From contig OX359246.1 in assembly GCA_947179485.1 (NCBI GenBank), forward strand, positions 20,522,001-20,586,000: a stretch of DNA of 64,000 nucleotides, in the 5' to 3' direction. Source of the stretch: Allacma fusca (lineage: Eukaryota; Arthropoda; Collembola; Symphypleona; Sminthuridae). A program made the translations under genes and the position numbers. The notes beneath the pieces are model-generated. The model saw only the letters and a list, made by a program, of their open reading frames with translations, was not told the origin of the DNA and made no database searches. Positions within the stretch are counted from its first letter, which is position 1. The number at the start of each line of letters is the position of its first letter. This document shows, one piece after another, positions 49,188 through 59,149 of the stretch.

Positions 49188-50872
49188 GTACGCGCTAAGT
49201 CACTATAGAATGCAACAAGAGCTTATAGCTATACATTTGTTTATAAATACTCTAAAACGTTTACGTATGTATGTATGTATATATTCCAGTGCGCGTATTA
49301 TATAAAACTAAAAATTGGCAAGTCTAATCGTAATGAGCTTGCATCCACTGAATTTAGAAAATATTCTAATTACGCATGTGCAAATGCATGCGCTACCTAC
49401 TGGCTCATATGGAAAAGATAATTTATTGCCTTATTGGTTTATAACTATTATTTGTAAATGTTTATACACATCTCATTTAGTTTTTCGAGTTCAAACGAAT
49501 GACCCAATCTAATTCAAAAAACAATATGCTTCTTACTTTTTACCTAATCTATCCCTACAAAAGATTTGAGATGCCTGAAGCCCTTGGTTCGGATGCCATC
49601 GTGATTGTAGACAAGCAGACCGACAATCGCAATAGGGACTACCCCAAACATACGAAGTCCCTTATGCATAATAATTATAATTCCCCCATAACCTTAAGGC
49701 ATTATTTCTCCACAATTTTCATAGCATAATCTCTAGCTTATTCCTAATATATTTAAACAGTGGAGCCCGCCCATTCTACAAGCGCGCTTATCAGCAGAAG
49801 AACAATAATAATTATTATAAGGCTGATTTCGAATGACATATAATGGAAAGAATTCACTAACTTAGTGGTGGCATTATTATATTTGATTGATTAATATTTT
49901 ACGCATCTGATAGGCCCTATAAAAGTGTTTTATAAAATAGTGACCTTCACGGGTGGCCGTTTTCAAAAAAACAGACTCACAAAACGTTTGTCGAACCCAA
50001 AAGTATCCCCCAATCCTAAAGGCTTTCCCCAATTACAAAGTTAATATGAACACAAGGACGTCACCGGCACTTCATAATAGTAAATAAAATTTAAGTATTC
50101 CTCGTTTAAAATATCACGTTTAAATAATAAGATATGAAGAATACTTCATATGCACAATTATAACAACTTTTGTAAACAATAATTAGTTGTGTCTATTTAC
50201 AGTCATCACATTAGAGATATGTCACATATGTATGTTTTTATAATTGCGCCTGTGAAGTATCTGTATTTAGTAGGTACCAAAACACCGGGTATTTAATAAC
50301 ACCATTTACTTTTATTTCGTTACGTGTAATTAACGTAAAGGCATTGACAGCTTTTAAAATATATGCTCATTACGGCGGATTTAATAGCCACTATGATATA
50401 ACTTACACAAGAATAAAAAGAAAGTTGGTCTGAAAAGTAGGCCATCACAAAAGCCCATTATTGCCCCAATTTTACCGTATGCATAAACGTAGATAAAACC
50501 GTGACTGGCATGTGAAATTATTATTTTAAAATGATTTTTTTGCTAGAAATAAATTAAGCTTAAGTAAAAATAAATGCTTGGTAAATACTAGACTGAAGTT
50601 ACAACTCTTTTCTTAACATTTATAGGAATTACTAGCGTAAACAGACATCGGCGTGGAAAATACATGTACAGTAAGCAAAAAAGTTGATCACACCCCTCGA
50701 GCCACCTAAACTTAATGATACATAAAATCCTTTTTCTCAATCATAGAAAACTAAGAGTAGGTGCAAATTGGTGCGTCAATTTTTTTGCGTAAAATTTCTT
50801 ACTTGGGGTGTATTCCCGCCGCTTTGTATTGCGGGTTAAAACATTGGCGATAATGAGCAAACCCATCGTAAG
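49188..50872. other. Intergenic stretch, no gene recognised
   Basis: This is AT-rich DNA with repeats shared with 44930-45180 and with 6840-7020. Short reading frames are not credible. Confidence 0.45.
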
Positions 50873-50881
50873 GGTAATGTC

Positions 50882-52989
50882 GGCTACGTTCTACAATCCC
50901 GGCCGTTTCCACTTTTCCACCTTTTTTCCACCTTTTCCAATTTTTTCACCTTTTTCCACTTTGTCTACTTTTTTCCACTTTGTCCACCTTTTCCACTTAA
51001 AATTTCAAAATTCCTACCGCACATTCAACTTGAACTAAAGGTCCCAAAATGATCCCAGTTTCATTTAGAACATCTGCCCGTGGAATATTTTAGGTCGGTG
51101 GACCAAGGATGGGAATCGGTATCGGAATCGGAATTATATTCGAAAATTTGAGGATTTTAATTCATATTGGAATTCCAAATAATTCCCAGAAAGTATTTTA
51201 ATTCATAATCGCATTCAAAACGATTTTTGGAATTGGAATTGATATTCAAAATTTTTTACTGAATTCCGATTAAAATAAAGTATTGTTTTCAATGGTTTCA
51301 ACACATTTCAACACAAATTCAACACACTTCAATATAAATTTAAAATTGTCGCAATTTTTTACTTACAACGCAAAGTTAATCAAAGAGCATTGGCGAACGT
51401 TTTCTTCATCCGAAATGAACATGCTTCTGCATTCAACGTAAAATAGAGTCGAATTATTAGCACTTAGTCGGAGGTTTTTAACGGTTGTGCTCAAAACTAT
51501 TGCTTGTCCTACAAGCTCAAGTAATTACTCAAGTAACTTAAATCGTTGATACTAAAAACGTTTAAGGTAACTAAAAATGGGTTGAAAGAAACTTAGTAAT
51601 GTTGGCGTTCACATATCAGTTGAACGTGTTTTTTCAGTTCTTAAATTAATACTTAATGACCTGCGGGGGAAACTAGCTTCCCAAAACATTGATGATATCA
51701 TGTTTCTAAGGTTCAGTATACTAGGAGAATTCAAAAAAATATTCAAATTGGAATTCATAATGAACGAATACTCGAGGATATTTAAATCAGTATTAGAATT
51801 CATATTTTTCAGTATTCCTATATGTATTTTAAATCGGAATTCTTCGCCTTGAATATTTTAATTCGAATTAGAATTCATATTTTTCCGATTTCCCATCCTT
51901 GCGGTGGACGGTAAATTTTGACCCGTACCAAACCGACTTGAAATTGAAGTTCAACGGCAAGGCCCAACCCCGTCCGAAAAAATTTATAAAATCCCATAGA
52001 CGCCAGTATTTACCAGCTTAGCTTGTAAATCCTTAGCTGGACCCAGAACAATTTGCTCATGTAATTACTTGAATGCCTTAAACCAAGCGTTTGCAATTTT
52101 AACGTTAAAACAAAGCACGAGATGGTATGCGGGACTTCTAGAAATTATAGTTTTATTGCATGCCTGCCTTTGTTATTTAGTACTAGTTTCATTCCGTTAT
52201 TCATTGCTGGGGAAAATTCCATTTAGTCTCGAAGATGAATTATGCTAATAATTCACGTATTGGTAACGAGAATTCAGAAGTTAACGTTGAAATAAATTCA
52301 GTAAAATCACCGGAAGTGCTTACGAAAGCCGAAATTAAATCGTAAGCTTTCAAAGTCAACGAATTGCACTACAGGAAGTATCAAGAATATCGCAAGTTTT
52401 TAAAACATTAAAACGCATCCACTGTGATTGACCAGGTTGCCGTAAATTAAGTGAAGTGCAATGAGTATATGATTATTTTTAGCTGGCAATAAGGCCCAGG
52501 AGGGACATCAACTCTGGCCAGAAATAGTTTCAAAAGTTCTGCAGTGGATACAACCCCAAGATTACCAATTTCATTCAAAATCTTGCAAATAAGATTTCAA
52601 CACAGTAAAATTTAATGAGCAAATTGTTCTGGGTCCAGCTAAGGATTTACAAGCTAAGCTGGTAAATACTGGCGGCTATGGGCTTTTATAATTTTTTTCT
52701 GACGGGGCCGGGCTTTGTAATTGAACTTCAATTTCAGGTCGGATTGGTACGGGTCAAAATTTACGATCCACCGGCCTAAAATATTCCACGGGGAGATGCT
52801 CTAAATGAAGCTGGGGTCATTTTGGGACCGTTAGTTTAAGTTGAATGTGTGGTAGGAATTTTTAAATTTTAAGTGGAAAAGGTGGACAAACTGGAAAAAG
52901 GTGGAAAAAGTGGAAACAGTTGGAAAAAGTGGAAAAGGTGGAAAAAAAAGGTGGAAAAGTGGAAACGGCTGGGATTGTAGAACTTAGCC
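50882..52989. mobile_element. Long-inverted-repeat element (Mutator/foldback-like)
   Basis: Arms of about 375 bp pair across the element: left 50882-52060 once a nested insertion is removed, right 52615-52989. The ends read GGCTACGTTCTACAATCCC and, inverted, GGCTAAGTTCTACAATCCC. The 9-bp GGTAATGTC flanks both sides (50873-50881 and 52990-52998). The outer arm is a TTTCCACCTTTTCCAC-type low-complexity tract. Long inverted repeats with a 9-bp duplication suggest a Mutator-like or foldback element. The 0.55-kb centre has no transposase. Confidence 0.8.
51104..51901. mobile_element. hAT-like element with GGAATT arms, nested
   Basis: The ends CAAGGATGGGAATCGG and, inverted, CAAGGATGGGAAATCGG lie between perfect 8-bp copies of CGGTGGAC (51096-51103 and 51902-51909). 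The opposite arm of the host element at about 52770 reads straight through the equivalent site, so the empty site is visible. Arms are rich in GGAATTCAAAT-type motifs. Confidence 0.85.
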
Positions 52990-53098
52990 GGTAATGTCAT
53001 TACGTACAATTTGCATCTACTATTAATTTTCTATGATTGAAATTTAGGATTTTATACTTATATCTATAATTAAGTGTAGTTGGCTCAAGGGTTGTGAA

Positions 53099-54096
53099 CA
53101 GAGCTGCGCACAAGTACAAGTAGTACACGAGTATTTCAAGTCAAGTTCGCGTTCGGGTCGTGGTCAAGTAAATAAATTTAAAACCATGAACGGTTCGGGT
53201 CGTGTTCAGGTATTTCATGGACTTGACCATGATTTCTTTCCTCAAGTCAAGTTCGTGGTCAAGTATAATTATTTTACTTGAACCCTAATACTTGGTCATG
53301 TTCAAGTAAATATTAAGAAGTACTTGACCACGAACTTGAGTTTTTCGTGTACAAGTTCAAGTAATTTTGTTTGTGCAATACTTCATGGCTGAGGGAGTTT
53401 TCAATTCACTTACGATTCACTGTACTAAATGAAAATTAAAACGGCATTTAATACATCACTTTAAGCGGCATTTGTTAATTTGTTCGTGTACGCTAACAAA
53501 AGAAAGCTCAACATTCATATGGCTCCGTGGGAATTGATTTAAAAATGTTAGCACCCATGTTAATAATAGTATGTGGCAACAAAACCTAAAAGGAGTTCTA
53601 AGTCCCCTAAAATGTCAACTGAGTCACCAGACCTACCCGCTACACGAAATCAGAGTAGATCTGCAGTGTACCATCGTTCTACATTCATTGAAAGGAACGA
53701 AAAATACAATTATTATTTTTAGAGGCGGTTGCTCGCAAAATGTTGGGTGAAACCTAGTGTGTTAGAAACCCAGGTTCGCTTTTATTATAAATATAAATTC
53801 AATAAAATTTAAGTATTTTGATGTCCAATGGATTACTTGAAAGCACTTGAAAGTTCAAGTTCATGGTCAAGTTCGGGTCATGGTCAAGTCAAGTTGAAGT
53901 TGGGCCCGAAACACGCGTATAAAATCATGGTCAAGTAATCTGAGAATTACTTGAAAGCCCGAACTTGTTTCATTCAAGTATTACTTGAACTGAAAATGTC
54001 AAGTTCGGGTAATCTTGAAATACGTACCTGAGAAGTCGGGGTCAAGTCAAGTTCGTGGTCGGATCTTTGTAAATACTTGACCCGAGCGCAGCACTA
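53099..54096. mobile_element. hAT-like element with TCAAGT arms
   Basis: The ends CAGAGCTGCGC and, inverted, TAGTGCTGCGC are flanked by perfect 8-bp GTTGTGAA (53091-53098 and 54097-54104). Both arms consist of TCAAGT/TTCGGGTC motifs in opposite orientations. It is 998 bp with no transposase frame. Confidence 0.85.
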
Positions 54097-54104
54097 GTTG
54101 TGAA

Positions 54105-55130
54105 CAATTGTTGTACATACTGTACATAGCATGATAACGACCTTAACCCTAACAATGGTAATACTAAATATATTTCCATGAATGTAAACAGTGAAATGCA
54201 ATTAAATTACAACCCCGCATTAGGAAATGTCTCGAGCAAACTTGTGATTCAAATTTTCAATGAGGCAATAAACCTGGCAGGCGCAATGTAACTTTCATAT
54301 TTTTATGACTTTCTGTCAATGTCAGCATGCATAGATTTGAAATTGCATTGCGAGAATCGGGCATAGGGTTGTCCCTCTAGTATTCACCTGTAAATTCTGA
54401 ACAACACCTGGGAATAGGAAAGTAAATATTTAACTAATATAAACTGTAATAATCAAGTACAGTTTGCATTGAGGACATTTGAAGTTTTCAATGTAGATGC
54501 AAATTTTAGTAGCATGCAATGTATCTGAACATGCACATTACAATTAGTACCGGCATTAATAAATATGAATGCCACCTGGAAACTGTTCCTTTCTTCTCGT
54601 TTTTAACGATAGCTCCTATTAGTTTCCTACATATAATAACATACTCGTATTTCATTGATTTTAGAAGAGGATTTCTTCATCTTTGAGGGTCAACTTTATC
54701 ATGAAAACTCTCACTGACCTTATATTGTAATAACTGACTCTTATTACGAAATATTGATACGATGGAGTCATTTCTAAAATAATTTGCAAAACCCTTTCAT
54801 AAATTCTGGTTCACCAATCGATCCATGCCAAAATACGTCGCATGCCCAGTAGTTCCAATTTTATGATAGACAGCTGCAAATCGTAATTAAACCGAAAATC
54901 CACGTAAGCAGTGTTCCAGAAAAATTTCTGGAAGTTGGCGAACTCCACCTCCCATGATGTCATTTTATGACATTACCTTTTTTATATAAATATATGGAGG
55001 CACAACAAACTTCTCAACTCACAATTTGTAATCATCGTTCCAAGTCAAACTTGCAACTCACTCATTCATTCTGAATAGCATACTGTATACAGATAGACAC
55101 AAGTTACATAACCACAAACACAATCCTGAA
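54105..55130. other. Upstream region of the protease gene
   Basis: AT-rich DNA without a gene precedes the promoter at 54983-55012, followed by a 5' untranslated region of roughly 115 bases. No receptor-type repeats were noticed here. Confidence 0.5.
54983..54994 (+). promoter_or_regulatory. TATA box of the subtilisin-like gene
   Basis: TATATAAATATA lies about 140 bases upstream of the ATG at 55131. A plausible initiator, TCTCAACTCAC, starts about 30 bases downstream near 55012. Spacing and sequence fit a focused animal promoter. Confidence 0.6.
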
Positions 55131-56681
55131 ATGAAAATACCCGTTTTGCTTCTGTGTGGGCTGGTGAGCCTGGCGCTCGGGAAATCCAAGATTGAACCAA
55201 AGGTTTTTGAAGAACTCGAAACCCATCCTACAATGACGGTTTTTGTTTGCTTTAAGAAAAGCAACACCACAGGCATTCGAGAGAATTTTGCAAACATCAA
55301 ACACACTTTGACTACTCGGGCGTCCAAATTGAACACCGTATACCAGCTACTGAAGGACCATGCTGATATCACTCAAGATACCGTTCGATCTTTCCTGGAG
55401 GGTAAATCTGTGGAGAAGACTTTGAAAGTCTTCCAATCCTGGATGACCAATGAACTCATAGTTTATGGCATTGACAAGGAAACAATTCTGGCACTGGGAG
55501 AAATGGAGGACGTAAAAGAAATCCGGGCTGACAGAACGAGATGCAAACCCATTGGTTCAATCCAGTCTGAGGACACAATGACTCGTTTCCCACAATGGGG
55601 AGTGTGGGTTATTCACGCACCCCAAGTCTGGGGAATGGGAAGTTCAGGTCAAGGAGTCGTTGTTGGTTCTATTGACACGGGTACGAAACATTTTAATATT
55701 CTGCTTGCATGATAAATTAATGTGTTTTCAGATTTTTTAAAACATTTTTAACAGCGTTGACTAAATTTCAACTCTGCGATTTATTTGCCAAAATAATATT
55801 TTATTCATAAATAGATTAACTTAGAAATGTATTTTTTTAATACAGGAGTTCGTGGGACACATGAAGCTTTGAGAGGAAACTATCGTTACTTCAATGGTTG
55901 GTTCGACCCAATTAATTATGATGTTTTCCCTACAGACTACAATGGTCACGGCACACATACTTTGGGAACTATTGTTGGGCAAACAAATGGAATCGGTGTT
56001 GCACCTCACTCAAATTGGATTGCCTGCAAGGGCTGCAACGAGGGCTGCAGTGATTCTCACCTCATTGCTTGCGGGAACTTCATGGGCTGCCCTACGGACG
56101 TCAATGGCCAAAACCCTAGATGCGACTTGGCCCCACATTTGGTTAGCAACAGTTGGGGTGAACCCCCGGGGGGGCGTCCATTTTACGATGAAGTCATTTC
56201 CACGTGGATTTTAATGGACATTGCTCCTATTTTTGCTTCGGGTAACGAAGGAGGGCATGGTTGCGAAACTGGACTGTATCCTGGAGATCATCCTGCTGTC
56301 CTCACGGTGGGGTCAATCGACAGCAACAATAAAGTGTCAGCGTTTAGCAGTTTGGGACCCACTTGGGATGGGCGAATCAAGCCTGATGTGTCGGCCCCTG
56401 GATCGAATATATTTTCATCCATCCACACCGGCGACAACTTATACGAAATTATGCAGGGTACGAGCATGGCTTGCCCTCATGTATCTGGCATTGCTGCTTT
56501 GCTCTATACCAAGAATCCGGGGTTACCCTACAACAGAATCAAGCAAGCCATAATCAATGGAGCTCAACCGGTCTTGCCCAGTGGGAAGATCTGTGGAGGT
56601 ATTCCTGACTACATTTATCCTAACAACCACGTTGGTGCTGGTCGTGTTGATGCTTTGATTTCTTACCTAAATGCTGTGTAA
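55131..56681 (+). CDS. Secreted subtilisin-family serine protease (S8), two exons
   Basis: Exon 1 is 55131-55680 and exon 2 is 55846-56681. The 165-bp intron (GT...TACAG, phase 1) splits a Gly codon right after the catalytic Asp. The product is about 461 residues: a signal peptide (about 1-17), a propeptide-like region to about 165, then the S8 domain. The triad is complete: Asp182 in GSIDTG, His218 in NGHGTH, Ser390 in GTSMACPHVSG, with oxyanion Asn317 in FASGNEG. The Cys-rich insert after the His motif suggests disulfides for extracellular life. The domain resembles bacillopeptidase-F-type S8 enzymes, which raises ancient transfer from bacteria as an inference; intron, TATA box and polyadenylation signal show it is now a normal nuclear gene. 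A digestive or defensive role is possible. Confidence 0.92.
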
Positions 56682-56902
56682 AAACATCAAGCTCCACATC
56701 ATGCTTTATTTGGATTTTCGGACCTAATGCAACTATACTAGTTGATTAGTTAAAAATTCCCTTTAAGAATTTTATTGTTTCCTCTTTACTTGTCAAAATA
56801 TATATATCAAAATTATATTGTAGTAAATTGTAACTTTTTTCCAGGGTAAATTTTACAATAATATGTATTCGAGTTTAATATGCCATATGGATATTTTCTG
56901 TC

Positions 56903-56908
56903 AATAAA
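56903..56908 (+). terminator. Polyadenylation signal of the protease gene
   Basis: AATAAA lies 222 bases after the stop codon and is followed by T-rich DNA. Other AT-rich variants are nearby, so the exact cleavage site is uncertain. Confidence 0.5.
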
Positions 56909-57095
56909 ATTAAATATAAATAACCTTTTTTTGTTTAAAATCACTCGGATTTACAGCCTTTAATATAAAATTTATTTTGTCCAGCCCCAGTCCCACATTA
57001 TTTCGCATTGTTTCCTGATGCAATCACAACAATTTGCTGAGAGAGAGAGTGAGAGAGGAGCGTTAGCAAACAAAATTGACTGTGTGTTCTTTACT

Positions 57096-57185
57096 GACTC
57101 CAACTCAAAGGATGTGAGTAACATGACTTGCTAAAGTACTTGTTATAAGCCTGTTCAACTCATTTAATACAGCAATTACATAATA
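57096..57185 (-). pseudogene. Scrap of a receptor exon 1
   Basis: The plus strand reads CCAACTCAAAGGATGTGAGT and onward, aligning to the exon 1 segment around the Trp-Tyr-Ser-His-Pro loop of intact receptors with many changes. Nothing recognisable flanks it. It could be what remains of gene G's missing part or of another copy. Confidence 0.6.
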
Positions 57186-58324
57186 TTCATTAAACTTTGA
57201 AGGTATCTCTTGAACTTCTCACATAAACTCACACCATAAAATTGACGGTAATCAAGCTCTTGAAATGCATTATAGGTGTTTACAATTAGAAGGGAATTTT
57301 ATTTGACAAGTAAGCAAACATATGGCTTAAGTATTTGTGGAAGGTAAATATCAGAGCTCTCCCTTGTACGGAGCTTTAAAATCATCGTTTGGCTTCACAG
57401 CTATTTTTGAAGAAAAAACAATAATTTTATGCTTACAAATTATTTGTCCTTAGAGAAAACTATATCTGAATGAGCCTTAGTATACAGGTAAAATCAGAAG
57501 GACGTGCGTTGTAAATGATTATTTAATATTTTTCTTATCCGAGGCATAAGTTCTCAGCAAAACTAAAAATTTTCCGGGCCAAATCGTCCAAAGTAGTATT
57601 TCAATGAGCTTATAATCTGTATCAATTAGTTTCCCTATTGAGGCATTTGCAATGATGCCATGCATTTTTAAAACCGAACAGTTTACACAACTCACGTATA
57701 TGTCCAACAAAAATCAACTATACGAATAACAAGTGACAAGAATATAGTAGTTAAATTAGTTTTGATTCTCCCAGAATCAGTTCTGAAAACTTGGCCAGCT
57801 TATGCTGAACCTTTAGACACTTCCGATTATATTTGGGATCCAGAATAACAGTAATATTGTAATAATGGTTACATCCTTACGCACTTGTTTAATTATACCT
57901 AGCCGTGGTTTTGGACTAGTTATGTAAGTTATTACAACGGTACTCAAATTGATTCTTGGAAGTATTAACTTTCAGTAGACGACGAAAGGACTCATTTAGG
58001 TTTAATCATAACTGAGTTTTGGGGCTCGAAAGTAGTAGTGTTTATAATGCCTTGTATTTTCACTTGCATTTGAAATGGAAATTATCCAGAGTTTTTGTAC
58101 ACAGAGCTGCAGAGGTCATTAACAGTGGATTTTTAAACTAAATATGATTTACATGTATAATTTTAGTTATAAAAGTTTTACAGATACAGTAAAAATGATA
58201 TTAATATAAACGTTGCAAACTGTATGATCACATGGTGAGAACCCGTAATTTTCTATGGTTTGGCGATAATAATCGCCAGGTAGCATAAATTTTGCGGTAA
58301 TTTCGAGATTTTGATCTCCCAATA
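57186..58324. other. Degenerate shared repeats
   Basis: Positions 57520-58130 are a diverged copy of the upstream module of the Tyr/Asn-rich genes (compare 11240-11800). Positions 58140-58320 are the receptor-family 3' flank (ATCACATGGTGAGAACCCG). No gene was seen. Confidence 0.6.
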
Positions 58325-59121
58325 CCATCGAGGGAAGGGTATTGAGTGTCACAGGGGAGTTCGGGTTCACAGCCGTATCTCAGATAAAAGGGGGAATATT
58401 TAGAAATGGAATTTACAGTGACATTATGAGCAAATACTGAAGATTGTAACCAATTTTCCCAGTCACAATGTTTAGTCCCAAGAAACTTCGAAATGACACG
58501 CTTAATGGTGTCAATGTGTTTCTCCACTGCTCCATTTACGTGCTGGGCTTGAGGCGGAACGACGTGATGATGGATCTTAAAATCGGAAATGAACTTCTGA
58601 AACGAAGAAGAAGTAAAATAAGAACCAGCATCAGAAATTATCACTTTCGGAAGGGAGTGTCTGAACACAACACTATCTAATAGCGCCTTTATAGTGTTCA
58701 CACTGTTTTGGGTTGGAAGGGAAACAGCTTCAACATAGCGTGTTAAGTGATCCACTGCTAAAAGGACAAACTTATTTCCATACAGTGATTCAGGAAAAGG
58801 TCCAATATAATCAACAGCTATTGTATGAAATGCTTTACTTGGAACTCTAAATGGAATAGTGGGACCAGGGATCGGAAAATTCCTGCGGTTATATTTTTGA
58901 CATACATCGCAACGTTTCACATAATCATACACATCTTTGCGCATCGAGGGCCAAAAATAACGGGATTTGACAGTGTGTAGAATTTTAAGAGAGCCAAAAT
59001 GTCCACCTACTGGATTATCATGGACAGTTTTTAAAAGGTTTGGCACACACTCGCTTGGAATACATAGTTTCCAAAATCTTTGATCAGGACTGGACTGCGC
59101 TCGATACAGTAAACCATTCAT
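58228..59121 (-). pseudogene. Gypsy integrase, frame-shifted and C-terminally truncated
   Basis: This frame holds the His-His-Cys-Cys zinc region (HDNPVGGHFG and CDVCQKY) and the catalytic triad: Asp in AVDYIGPF, Asp in ISDAGSYF and Glu in NGAVEKHI. Upstream it connects to pol by a frameshift. Residues encoded left of about 58325 derive from receptor 3'-flank DNA and are not integrase, so the natural C-terminus is lost. Confidence 0.85.
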
Positions 59122-59149
59122 TATGGAGAAGTTGGGATATTTGTCGCTA

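Noticed and set aside
55894..56553. Other plus-strand frames overlapping the protease gene
   Set aside because: They are frame shadows of exon 2 of the S8 protease, which carries all catalytic motifs.
58228..58324. C-terminal extension of the integrase frame
   Set aside because: This DNA is the receptor-family 3' flank (compare 26510-26600), not retrotransposon coding sequence.
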